DNA of 64,000 bases from Candidatus Zixiibacteriota bacterium (GCA_040752595.1 JBFMGX010000049.1:1-64000); one strand, 5' to 3'; shown: positions 54,073 through 61,921, counted from the stretch's first letter. The notes: generated by a model from the letters alone, not told the origin. Translations and numbers: made by a program.

Positions 54073-54978
54073 TCACACCTCCGTTCCCGGTGCACCCGGC
54101 ACGCCGCCCGGCGCGGCCATACGAATACGCCACATCTCCTGCAGAATGCAATCGGGTCGTCCCTCTTTCAGGTGGGGGAACAGCGTGCGCGCCCGTCCCA
54201 CCGCCTCGGGATCGATCTCACAGATGGCCCGCGCCGGCTCATACTCCGGCAACGCACACAGAGACCGTCCAAACGGATCGAGCACTTCCGACCCGCCCCA
54301 GTACACCATCCCTTCTTCGGTCCCGACACGATTGGCATAGACCGAAACCATCCCCAACAGACGCGAGTTGGCCCGCAGTGCCACACGGAACCCCTCGGCC
54401 CCGGCCATGAATCCGTCGGGCCCAACACCGCGCGCCGGGGCCGCGGAAATCCCAACGAGTATGCGCACGCCGGCCTGCTGGTGCAGATAGGCCAGGGCCG
54501 GGTGCAGGAGGTCGAAGCAGATCACCATTCCCATCCGACCCCAAGGGGTATCGAATGGTTCGATCCTGCTCCCGGAGGCGAAGAACCGCCTCTCATCGAA
54601 CATCCCGTAGTTCGGGAGGAACATCTTGCGTTGCACCGTCCGCACCGCCCCATCGTTGCAGTAGGCGGCCGAATTGAACAGTTGCCCGTCGGCGGCCTTT
54701 TCGACAAAACCCAGAATCACGCCCAGTGATCCGGCATCTTTGGCGAGCTTTGCCAATCGGGGATCGTTGGGCGCCATTGCCACACGCGCCACCATGCTGC
54801 GCACCTGATACCCCGTCAGCGACAGTTCGGGGAACACGAGCAGATTTGCCTTCTCCCGCTTGGCCCAAGCAATGGCTTCGCGGTGCTCGGTCAGATTCGC
54901 CTTGATGTCCCCCAGCACCGGGGCCATCTGATCAATCGCCAGTCGCAAACGCCTTGTATCCAAACCACGACTCCCCAT
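54073..54978 (-). CDS. Nitrilase-fold amidase, probable glutaminase partner of NadE
   Basis: Carbon-nitrogen hydrolase of 301 residues with the catalytic triad Glu (LLVFPELSLTGY), Lys (RTVQRKMFLPNYG) and Cys (GMVICFDLLHPAL). The order and spacing match the nitrilase superfamily. In many bacteria the glutaminase domain of NadE has this fold; here it is encoded separately and ends two bases before the nadE start. Role as the ammonia supplier is inference from the pairing. Confidence 0.87.
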   Translation of the reverse strand: MGSRGLDTRRLRLAIDQMAPVLGDIKANLTEHREAIAWAKREKANLLVFPELSLTGYQVRSMVARVAMAPNDPRLAKLAKDAGSLGVILGFVEKAADGQLFNSAAYCNDGAVRTVQRKMFLPNYGMFDERRFFASGSRIEPFDTPWGRMGMVICFDLLHPALAYLHQQAGVRILVGISAAPARGVGPDGFMAGAEGFRVALRANSRLLGMVSVYANRVGTEEGMVYWGGSEVLDPFGRSLCALPEYEPARAICEIDPEAVGRARTLFPHLKEGRPDCILQEMWRIRMAAPGGVPGAPGTEV

Positions 54979-54979
54979 T

Positions 54980-55013
54980 TGTCATCCCGAGCGGAGCGAG
55001 GGATCTGCTTCTT
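54980..55013. repeat. GAGCGAAGCGA element, half copy
   Basis: TGTCATCCCGAGCGGAGCGA followed by GGGATCTGCTTCTT, the left half of the dispersed family, between the nitrilase gene start and the ssb leader. Confidence 0.65.
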
Positions 55014-55063
55014 CTTCCGTCCCCACCCCCCCATTCCGGGCGACAATCTGATTGAAAACACCC

Positions 55064-55102
55064 GTCGGGTCAAGCCCGACAACCGGCAGCAACCGCTTGC
55101 CG
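55064..55102 (+). promoter_or_regulatory. Twin stem-loops upstream of ssb
   Basis: GTCGGG/CCCGAC (55064-55080) is followed four bases later by CGGCA/TGCCG (55084-55102). They lie upstream of the likely ssb promoter. No known riboswitch is recognised. Confidence 0.4.
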
Positions 55103-55123
55103 ATCATGCAAGTACGAAAGTGA

Positions 55124-55153
55124 TTGACCTACCGCGCCTTCTTTTCGGATGAT
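55124..55153 (+). promoter_or_regulatory. Possible ssb promoter
   Basis: TTGACC (55124-55129) and GATGAT (55148-55153) with an 18-base spacer, about 50 bases upstream of the ssb start. The -35 is good; the -10 is weak. Confidence 0.35.
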
Positions 55154-55204
55154 ACATGGGGTCATTTTCGACAAACCGGAAGACAGAATACCAAGGAGGC
55201 GTTC

Positions 55205-55666
55205 ATGGCGTCGCTGAACAAAGTCATGCTGATCGGCAATCTCGGGGTCGATCCCGAGTTGAAGTACACCCCCGGCGGGCAGGCGGTTGCCACCTTTCGC
55301 ATCGCCACGTCGCGTCAGTGGAAGGACAAGGACGGCAACAGTCAGGAAGACACCCAGTGGCACAACATCAAGGTCTGGGGCCGCTCCGCCGAAGTGGCAC
55401 AGCAATACCTGAAGAAAGGGCGCCAAATCTATGTCGAAGGCCGCATCGAGACCCGTCAGTATGACGACAAGGACGGGAACCGCAAGTACTTCACCGAGAT
55501 CGTATCCGAACGATTCCTGATGCTCGGCTCCAAGCGCGATGACACGGGCGGCGGCGAGGTCGACTACGACGCCGCCGCCGATTCAGCGTCGCGTCCCGCC
55601 TCCCGCGGCTACTCATCGCCCGCCCCCAAGCCCCCGGCGGGCGAGGATGATGATTTGCCGTTTTAG
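55205..55666 (+). CDS. ssb: Single-stranded DNA-binding protein
   Basis: OB-fold protein of 153 residues that coats single-stranded DNA. The start MASLNKVMLIGNLGVDPELK at ATG 55205 has AAGGAGG six bases upstream. The OB fold spans about 1-110 (WHNIKVWGRSAEVAQQYLKK, YFTEIVSERFLMLG). It is followed by an acidic, Pro/Ser-rich linker and the conserved acidic tip EDDDLPF, which docks partner proteins. A PD-(D/E)XK gene follows 67 bases downstream, the same way round. Confidence 0.96.
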   Translation: MASLNKVMLIGNLGVDPELKYTPGGQAVATFRIATSRQWKDKDGNSQEDTQWHNIKVWGRSAEVAQQYLKKGRQIYVEGRIETRQYDDKDGNRKYFTEIVSERFLMLGSKRDDTGGGEVDYDAAADSASRPASRGYSSPAPKPPAGEDDDLPF

Positions 55667-55733
55667 CGAGGGCCGAGGCCTTGCAACTGTCCAACCCCCA
55701 GAGGGATCGGGGCAATTTTAGGGAGGAATCCCC

Positions 55734-56504
55734 ATGGTGAACGACATCCGACTGCCGTTGAAGAAGTTCATCCCCCACTTTCTCCAGGCGCAACAGGACA
55801 ATCTCAATGAAGCGGACACGGTCATGCGCATCTCCAAGTTCTTTGAGGATGTTCTGGGATACGACGCGCTATTTGAAATCAGTCGCGAGACGCATCTCAA
55901 GGGGAAGTTCGTTGACATCGCTATCAAGATCGACGGAGTCATCAAGCTCCTCGTAGAGGTGAAAGCCGCCGGTGTGACGTTGCGCGACAGGCACATAGAG
56001 CAAGCGGAGGCATATGCCTCCCGCAGCAACTACCGCTGGGTTCTTCTAACGAACGGTGTGGTTTGGAACCTATATCACCTCACTTTCGATCAGGGGATTG
56101 AGTACGAGCGTGCATTCTCAGTGGATCTCACCGTCAACTCTCTCGATGAGGCAGTCGAGCGTCTCGGACTGTTGTCAAAGGCGTCCGTCAGGAAGGGAGA
56201 ACACGAGAAGTACTGGGAGAAGAGGACCGCGCTAAGCCCTTCCGCAATCGGGATGTGTCTATTCCAGAAGGATGTGCTGATGCTGATCCGACGCGAGATC
56301 AGGAGACAGTGCGGGTCACTCATTGATCCGGAAGACCTTGCCACCGCTATCCATGCGATGCTGTCACCCGAAGCCCGAGAGCTGATCGGCCCCAGACGCA
56401 TTCACAGGGCTAGACCCAAGAAGCGTCTGTCCCGCCCCGAAGGGTCCGAAATCGTTGCCCAACCAAAGGAGGCGAGGGGTGACGGCGGGGATGTCCCATC
56501 GTAG
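55734..56504 (+). CDS. HsdR-N-like PD-(D/E)XK nuclease-fold protein
   Basis: A 256-residue stand-alone protein matching the N-terminal nuclease domain of type I restriction HsdR, without helicase or methylase genes nearby. The nuclease core is KFVDIAIKIDGVIKLLVEVK, giving Asp61 and Glu75-x-Lys77. A further conserved part is EAYASRSNYRWVLLTNGVVW. A GGAGGAA site precedes the ATG. Codon use is visibly less G+C-rich than in neighbouring genes, suggesting acquisition. Such orphans are widespread and of unknown function; a role in defence or DNA repair cannot be decided here. It may be co-transcribed with ssb. Confidence 0.83.
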   Translation: MVNDIRLPLKKFIPHFLQAQQDNLNEADTVMRISKFFEDVLGYDALFEISRETHLKGKFVDIAIKIDGVIKLLVEVKAAGVTLRDRHIEQAEAYASRSNYRWVLLTNGVVWNLYHLTFDQGIEYERAFSVDLTVNSLDEAVERLGLLSKASVRKGEHEKYWEKRTALSPSAIGMCLFQKDVLMLIRREIRRQCGSLIDPEDLATAIHAMLSPEARELIGPRRIHRARPKKRLSRPEGSEIVAQPKEARGDGGDVPS

Positions 56505-56522
56505 GTGAACCGTTCGGCCATG

Positions 56523-56722
56523 CAAGGGGCTGAAGCCCCTTGTCCTCGAGGGAGAATTCCTGAGCGACAATGGGACTCGCAAGACGATGGGTCCGTGGTC
56601 AGGGGGCTAAAGGCCCCCTGTCCTCAAAGTGCAGTCATTGCACATAGGTACAACGCGCACGACTCTGAACTCGCGGACAGGGGGCTTTCAGCCCCCTGCG
56701 GCCTTCGCCTAGGGCGAAGGCC
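56523..56722. repeat. REP-like palindrome array 5' of the RAYT gene
   Basis: Three REP-like hairpins occur in 200 bases: 56523-56542 (CAAGGGGC arms), 56600-56620 and 56678-56698 (CAGGGGGC arms). A further perfect hairpin GGCCTTCGCC/GGCGAAGGCC is at 56700-56722. The last lies 17 bases before the transposase start. Confidence 0.85.
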
Positions 56723-56739
56723 TTGAAAGCCTTTGGGAC

Positions 56740-57254
56740 ATGTCCGATCAACCCACCACGCTATGGCTCGTCACGTTCGTCACGCACAACTCACGAGTAT
56801 CCGGACGGATGGAGAACTCGGCATAGAAGCCGGAGCACCGACAGTATTGTCTCCCGCTGACCAAACCGTCACCGTGCGGGAAATCATCTCCGCCTGCAAG
56901 CGTCACCAGATTCCCCTGCTGGCGGTCAACGTACTCCCTGATCATGTGCACATGATCGTGTCTGCCCCATCGGAGACAGAGCTCACTGAGCATGTCCGAA
57001 AGATCAAGGGCTCTTCCGCAAGCACCCTCCGCGCCGAGCACGGCCTGAGATCACCCCACCACGTGTGGGCACGCAAGTTCAATCGCCGCGCCATCCGTAA
57101 CGAGGAATCGCTGCAGCAGATGATCGCGTATGTGCTGAACAACCACCTCAAACATGCCGAGCGCTGGGGACAGACTGTCGTGACCACATGGGAAGAGCGC
57201 ATCAGACCGCTTGTGGAAGCCGGCTGTGTTGACGTTGCCCAGATATTCCGCTGA
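56740..57254 (+). pseudogene. REP-associated tyrosine transposase (RAYT/Y1_Tnp), frameshifted
   Basis: IS200-like HUH transposase. The first beta strand is read from ATG 56740 as TTLWLVTFVTHNSRVSGRM, but this frame ends at TAG 56824-56826. The rest continues in the -1 frame: LSPADQTVTVREIIS, the HUH motif VLPDHVHMIV, and the tyrosine helix ESLQQMIAYVLNNHL, ending at 57254. Joining the two needs one base change between about 56809 and 56826. The in-frame TTG at 56733 gives an ORF without the first strand, so the gene is probably dead unless translated by -1 frameshifting. It is flanked by five REP-like palindromes, as expected for RAYTs. Confidence 0.82.
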
Positions 57255-57263
57255 ACGCCACAG

Positions 57264-57394
57264 CAAGGGGCTGAAGCCCCTTGTTGGCCGAGTTTCCGGG
57301 TTGTTTCTGAGCAGGTCAGTCTACGTTGCGCTGTGCGCCCTATGGGCAGGTGACAGCACTTCGGGGTGGGAAAACAAGGGGCTTCAGCCCCTTG
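57264..57394. repeat. REP-like palindrome pair 3' of the RAYT gene
   Basis: 57264-57283 (CAAGGGGC/GCCCCTTG, TGAA loop) and 57375-57394 (same arms, TTCA loop), facing opposite ways. Together with the three upstream copies they bracket the transposase. The rest of the 247-base gap to the next gene holds nothing else that I recognise. Confidence 0.85.
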
Positions 57395-57501
57395 CCGTCG
57401 TTGCCGACAACTTATCCCCCCCAACAACACCTTGCCTTTCCCCGCCCAAACTACTTAGCTCTACCCTGCCCGGTTGAAGCAGAACTGCCGGGATAGAGGA
57501 C

Positions 57502-58674
57502 ATGCGCGACACGTTCCTGCCATTTGCCGCACCCAGCATCGGCGAAGAGGAAATCGCCGAGGTGGTCGAGACGCTGCGCAGCGGCTGGCTGACCACCGGC
57601 CCCAAGGTGCGGCGGTTCGAGGAAGAGTTCGCCGCCAAAGTCGCCGCCAAACACGCCGTCGCCGTCAACTCGTGCACCGCGGCGTTGCATCTGGCGCTGG
57701 AGGCGGCCGGCATTGGGCGAGACGATGAAGTGATCACCTCACCGATGACCTTCGCCGCTACCGGGGAGGTGATCCATTACCTGGGTGCCAAGCCGGTCTT
57801 CGTCGACATCGACCCGGTGACGATGAACCTCGACTCCGCACTGCTAGAAGACGTGATCAGCCGTTGCCGCCGGGCCAGAGCGATCATCCCCGTGCACATG
57901 GGCGGCCTCGCTTGCGACATGGACCCGATCCTTGCTATCGCCCGGCGACACGGCCTGAGAGTGATCGAGGATGCCGCGCATGCCTTTCCCACGCGGTACA
58001 AGGGACGCATGATCGGCGCCATCGGGGATGTGACGTGCTTCTCCTTCTACTCGACCAAGACGATCACGACCGGCGAAGGCGGCATGGCGACGACCGATGA
58101 TCCGGCATTGGCCGCGCGCATGCGCATGATGAGTCTGCATGGGATCAGCCACAACGCCTGGTCCCGCTACACCGCCGAGGGGAGTTGGTACTACGAAATC
58201 CTGCAACCGGGATTCAAGTACAACCTGACCGATCTGGCCGCGGCGCTGGGGTTGGCCCAACTGCACAAGGCGGATGAGTTCCTGAAACGTCGCCAGGCCA
58301 TCGCGCGACGCTACACGACCGCCTTCGCCTCCCTGGCGGACTTCTTGGAAACGCCACCGGACGCTCCCGCTGGCGGTCAACATTCCTGGCATCTCTATGT
58401 CATCAAGCTGCGCCTCAACCGGCTGACCATCGACCGCGATCAGTTTATCGCCGAATTGAAGACCGCCCATATTGGCGTCTCGGTTCACTTCATCCCATTG
58501 CATATCCACCCCTACTATCGGGATACGTACGGGTATCGTCCCGAGGGTTTCCCCCACGCCCATGAGGTCTACGAGCGGATCATCAGTCTGCCGATCTACC
58601 CGGCCATGACCGACGCCGATGCCGACTCGGTGATCGACGCCATCGGCGATCTCTGCCGGGCCCACGCCCGATGA
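57502..58674 (+). CDS. DegT/DnrJ/EryC1 sugar aminotransferase
   Basis: PLP aminotransferase of 390 residues for nucleotide-linked keto sugars. The PLP-lysine segment is CFSFYSTKTITTGEGGMATT, with VIEDAAHAFPTRYKG before it and SPMTFAATGEVIHYLGAKPV earlier. It resembles PglE/ArnB-type 4-aminotransferases, acting after a WbpM/PglF dehydratase; the dehydratase at 28251-30590 could supply its substrate. It overlaps the following sugar transferase by four bases, so the two form a two-gene operon. Confidence 0.9.
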   Translation: MRDTFLPFAAPSIGEEEIAEVVETLRSGWLTTGPKVRRFEEEFAAKVAAKHAVAVNSCTAALHLALEAAGIGRDDEVITSPMTFAATGEVIHYLGAKPVFVDIDPVTMNLDSALLEDVISRCRRARAIIPVHMGGLACDMDPILAIARRHGLRVIEDAAHAFPTRYKGRMIGAIGDVTCFSFYSTKTITTGEGGMATTDDPALAARMRMMSLHGISHNAWSRYTAEGSWYYEILQPGFKYNLTDLAAALGLAQLHKADEFLKRRQAIARRYTTAFASLADFLETPPDAPAGGQHSWHLYVIKLRLNRLTIDRDQFIAELKTAHIGVSVHFIPLHIHPYYRDTYGYRPEGFPHAHEVYERIISLPIYPAMTDADADSVIDAIGDLCRAHAR

Positions 58675-59255
58675 CCATGGCGAAACGGGCGTTCGATCTG
58701 GTCGTCAGTGTCGTGGGACTGATCATACTGTCACCTATCTTCCTGATCGCCGCCCTGTTTGTGAAACTCTCCGGGCCAGGGCCTGTCTTCTTTCGTCAGG
58801 TGAGGGTGGGACGGGGCTTCCGGCACTTCCGGATCTACAAGTTCCGCACGATGGTCGATGGCGCCTCCGGTCCGCCGATCACGGTCCGCGGGGACCCGCG
58901 CGTGACCCCGGTCGGCCGGTTCCTGCGACGAACCAAGCTGGACGAATTGCCCCAGTTGCTGAATGTCATCAGTGGACGTATGAGTCTCGTCGGGCCCCGG
59001 CCCGAGTTGCCGCAGTACGTGGATGCGTTCCGCGATGATTACACCGAGATTCTCCGGGTCCGGCCGGGGATTACCGACGAAGCCAGCATCGCGTTCCGCG
59101 ATGAAGAGGAGCTGTTGTCGCGGGCGTCAGATCCGCAAGAGATGTACGTAACCGAGATCCTGCCCCGGAAGATCGCGCTGGCGCGTCACTACGCGCGCAA
59201 GCGGACGTTCTTTGGCGACTTGGGCATCATCGCCCGGACGATCTTCCATCTGTAG
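58671..59255 (+). CDS. Initiating sugar-phosphate transferase (small PGT, PglC-like)
   Basis: Bacterial sugar transferase of 194 residues. One membrane or re-entrant hairpin (about 8-32, [20 protein letters not shown]) comes first, then [39 protein letters not shown] and [14 protein letters not shown], all diagnostic for monotopic phosphoglycosyl transferases. It loads the first sugar phosphate onto undecaprenyl phosphate. Paired with an aminotransferase it fits diNAcBac- or FucNAc4N-type primers. It could start the repeat unit of the large polysaccharide locus, which has no primer gene of its own. Confidence 0.94.
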   Translation: MTMAKRAFDLVVSVVGLIILSPIFLIAALFVKLSGPGPVFFRQVRVGRGFRHFRIYKFRTMVDGASGPPITVRGDPRVTPVGRFLRRTKLDELPQLLNVISGRMSLVGPRPELPQYVDAFRDDYTEILRVRPGITDEASIAFRDEEELLSRASDPQEMYVTEILPRKIALARHYARKRTFFGDLGIIARTIFHL

Positions 59256-59276
59256 ACAAGATAACAAACGGGCAAA

Positions 59277-59296
59277 CAAGGGGCTTCAGCCCCTTG
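59277..59296. repeat. REP-like palindrome, CAAGGGGC type
   Basis: Arms CAAGGGGC/GCCCCTTG with TTCA loop, within a 28-base block (59271-59298) identical to 18181-18208. Confidence 0.85.
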
Positions 59297-59364
59297 CCCG
59301 CCGCATTTGTCGGCATGATCCGACTGAGGTTGAAGCTGCGAACGGAACTCCTGCGAGGGACCTG

Positions 59365-59991
59365 TTACTTCCTCTTCACCGAGGCCATCATCCGGTCGAA
59401 GTCGGCACGGGCCGCGGTCACCGTCGCATCGGGTCCGGTCAGCTTAAAGAAGACCGGTCCCTGCGGCGCCTCGACAATGGCGCCGACCAGCCGCCATCCC
59501 GGATGTTCCACTTGCTGCCCCGACATCGGCCCTCCCATCCCGCCGGCGTAGGTCCCGGTCAATCCCACGGTCGTCACTTTCAACCCCGCGACCGACTGTG
59601 CACCAACCTGCGCGTGCGCCTGCGAAGCGGAGCCATCGGGTTGGACGAACTGGCCGATCCAGCGATCGATATTGGCCTGAACATCGCCTCCCTGGCCGAG
59701 GCCGAAGTAGAAGACCGCACACTCTGCCGACACCGCGCCCTCGCCGATCTGGTAGGTGGCGACTCGCATCGGCCGCGGACCGCTGACCACCCAGGACTCG
59801 GGCACGGTCCATGCTATCCCCGCGATCTCAGCGGGCACCGTCTCCGACCCGGACATCTGCCCGGCCGATGTCCCCGGTTGTGTCTTGGCGCGATCAACCT
59901 TCTCGACATTCGAATCGCCGCAGCCGGTCAGAAGCGCCGCCACGACCACTCCGACACCGCACCAACGACCCACAGACTCGCGCGACAACAT
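59365..59991 (-). CDS. Lipoprotein of unknown function
   Basis: A 208-residue protein with a lipobox (ALLTGC, Cys24). The mature part starts with a Ser/Thr/Gln-rich linker and continues as a compact beta-rich domain containing IAGIAWTVPESWVVSGPRPM and GLTGTYAGGMGGPMSGQQ. Two short segments (SWVVSGPRPM and GPVFFKLTGP) look like repeating beta strands. I recognise no family. It is leftward and stands alone, convergent with the sugar-transferase gene. Confidence 0.6.
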   Translation of the reverse strand: MLSRESVGRWCGVGVVVAALLTGCGDSNVEKVDRAKTQPGTSAGQMSGSETVPAEIAGIAWTVPESWVVSGPRPMRVATYQIGEGAVSAECAVFYFGLGQGGDVQANIDRWIGQFVQPDGSASQAHAQVGAQSVAGLKVTTVGLTGTYAGGMGGPMSGQQVEHPGWRLVGAIVEAPQGPVFFKLTGPDATVTAARADFDRMMASVKRK

Positions 59992-60027
59992 ATGGGGTCA
60001 CTCCTTCAAGGACGTCCGCGCCTGAAA

Positions 60028-60101
60028 AGCGGGAGACGGGGCTCGAACCCGCGACCAACAGCTTGGAAGGCTGTGACTCTAGCCAACTGAGTTACTCCCG
60101 C
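60028..60101 (-). tRNA. tRNA-Gly (UCC)
   Basis: The reverse strand gives a cloverleaf with acceptor arms GCGGGAG/CTCCCGC and anticodon loop CTTCCAA (anticodon UCC). A T-loop GGTTCGAGCC follows. The discriminator base is U, normal for glycine. No CCA is encoded. It lies between the lipoprotein and the subtilase genes, same direction as both. Confidence 0.95.
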
Positions 60102-60115
60102 AGATTCCATCCGTA

Positions 60116-60146
60116 TGTATATCGTGGTTCCCCTCGTGGCAATCAA
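60116..60146 (-). promoter_or_regulatory. Possible promoter of tRNA-Gly
   Basis: On the minus strand, TTGATT (60146-60141) and GATATA (60123-60118) are 17 bases apart. Transcription would start about ten bases before the tRNA 5' end at 60101. Confidence 0.4.
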
Positions 60147-60165
60147 CATCTAAACGGAAGCGCGC

Positions 60166-61878
60166 TCACCGCCTTGGCATCCATGCGACCTTGATGATAC
60201 GCTCCCGTGTTGGCGACTTCACGCGCACCAGATAGACACCCGCCGCCACCGGGAGACCATTGCTGTTCGTTCCCGGCCAACTCGTCCGGTCATAACCGAC
60301 CACATCCCACTGGTCGACCGGTTGTCCGGCGGCTGTGTAGACCTCGACTCGCCAGTTTGCTGCGGAGTCCTGGTCTGGAAGCGCGATCGTGATCTGGGAG
60401 TCGGCGGGGTTGGGCCAGACAGCGATGTCCTGATAGCCGGGTTCGGGCGTCGTGTCGAGCAACGACGCGGCCCTCACCGCCTGCACCATCCCCCAGCCAT
60501 AGGTGTTCATCGGTTTGCGCGCTTTGGTTGCGGTCGAGCGCAGAAGCTCGATCAACCCCAGCGGCGTGAGCGAGGGATCCATCTGTAGAAGCAGAGCGCA
60601 GACACCGGCCACCAAGGGTGTGGCAAATGATGTCCCCGACGAGTAACCATACTGGCCGTTACGCGGGTCCGCCGACCAGACGCGAACTCCCGGTGCCATC
60701 ACATCGGGCTTGATACGGCCGTCGGAGGTCGGACCGCACGAGGAGAAAATGACCGTCTCGCCGTCGTGGTCCGAGGCCCCTACGGCGAGGACGGAGTCCC
60801 CATCAGCCGGAACGATGATGTGAATCCGGTCACCGTCGCACCCTGAGTTCCCCACGGCATTCACCACCAAGAGCCCGCGCGCGGCGGCATGGTCCGCGGC
60901 CAAAGTCGAAATCGCCGTCATGCCATCGTAGTCGGCGTCGGTGTACCAGTTCGTGTACCCCAGGGAACTGGACACCAGATCACACCCCATCGAGTCGAGC
61001 CATTCCAACCCGGCGACCCAGTACGATTCCTCGATCTGAATTTCGTCGTTCGTGAGTTCGGTCTTGGCGACCACGTATTCCGCGTCGTAGGCGACACCAA
61101 TCAACTCCCCCGGCGCCCAACCCCCACAGACCGACAACGTGCCGGTGCCGTGCCTCATCGCCACGGTATCACCGTCACCGACGTCATCATCGCCATGGAT
61201 GAAATCACGCATCCCGATCAGATCCAACGACGAGAAGGCGTCAATATCCAACGAGAACCCCGTGTCGAGAAAGCCGATCCGCACACCGTTGCCATCCAGC
61301 CCCAGCTTGTGCAGACTGTCCACCTGAATCGCGGCGATCTGCGACAGGGAAGTACCATAGTCGTTCGTGCCCGGGGGCGGAAGTGCCGGCTTCTCCAGAC
61401 GGGGAAGGGCTCCACCATCCTCCTGGCGTGGACGCGTGAAGAGCGCCACCGGGCACAGCGAATCGACAAAGGTCAACGATGCGACACGATCCACGCCGGC
61501 GGAGTCGATCCGCCCGGCCACGGCATTGAACCAGCGACTCTCCGCCTGAATCCTCACGCCGGCGGCGATCAGACTGTCGCGGTAGGGCGCGAAGACCGGG
61601 TGGTCGCTCTCGGGCTCATGTGCCCCGCCACGGCGTGCGATCCGCGCTGCCGCCCGGGGTGAAATCCCGTCGCCGGGCGACACTTTCCGCAGTTGTTCCA
61701 CAGGGCCTTTGTCATGGAGGAATATCCACAATGGACGTCCGGCGGCGGCGGCGCGATACACAGCAGTGCGCGGCATAGCCGCTTGGGCCGTGCCGACACA
61801 CAGCGTGAGGACAGCCGCAACTGCCCACAAACACAATGCCCTACTCCCCCGCTTCGCGAAATTCGCCATCATCAGCAT
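60166..61878 (-). CDS. Secreted subtilisin-like protease (S8) with C-terminal sorting-domain-like module
   Basis: About 570 residues from ATG 61878, with a signal peptide (LCLWAVAAVLTLCVGTAQA). The catalytic triad is intact: Asp in IGFLDTGFSLDID, His in MRHGTGTLSVCGG and Ser in GYSSGTSFATPLVAG, with the oxyanion Asn in NAVGNSG. About 150 residues before the first motif may be a pro-region. The last 90 residues form a type A sorting-domain-like or FlgD-Ig-like module: IAVWPNPADSQITIAL, VEVYTAAGQPVDQW and GVYLVRVKSPTRERII. This suggests surface export by a type IX-like route. It follows the glnQ-like gene. Confidence 0.85.
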   Translation of the reverse strand: MLMMANFAKRGSRALCLWAVAAVLTLCVGTAQAAMPRTAVYRAAAAGRPLWIFLHDKGPVEQLRKVSPGDGISPRAAARIARRGGAHEPESDHPVFAPYRDSLIAAGVRIQAESRWFNAVAGRIDSAGVDRVASLTFVDSLCPVALFTRPRQEDGGALPRLEKPALPPPGTNDYGTSLSQIAAIQVDSLHKLGLDGNGVRIGFLDTGFSLDIDAFSSLDLIGMRDFIHGDDDVGDGDTVAMRHGTGTLSVCGGWAPGELIGVAYDAEYVVAKTELTNDEIQIEESYWVAGLEWLDSMGCDLVSSSLGYTNWYTDADYDGMTAISTLAADHAAARGLLVVNAVGNSGCDGDRIHIIVPADGDSVLAVGASDHDGETVIFSSCGPTSDGRIKPDVMAPGVRVWSADPRNGQYGYSSGTSFATPLVAGVCALLLQMDPSLTPLGLIELLRSTATKARKPMNTYGWGMVQAVRAASLLDTTPEPGYQDIAVWPNPADSQITIALPDQDSAANWRVEVYTAAGQPVDQWDVVGYDRTSWPGTNSNGLPVAAGVYLVRVKSPTRERIIKVAWMPRR

Positions 61879-61921
61879 TGAACAACCGCGACGAGCACCG
61901 CGTTCCGCGGGCGGCATGGCA

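Noticed and set aside
55064-55102. Possible SAM-type riboswitch upstream of ssb
   Set aside because: Fragments such as CAACCGG look superficially like an S-box, but the conserved core and junctions are missing and ssb is not a methionine-pathway gene.
55734-56504. Complete type I restriction system
   Set aside because: Only the N-terminal nuclease-like domain is present; no hsdM, hsdS or helicase part exists nearby.
57502-58674. Aspartate-type aminotransferase
   Set aside because: The STKTITTGEGGM lysine motif and overall pattern are of the DegT/DnrJ sugar group.
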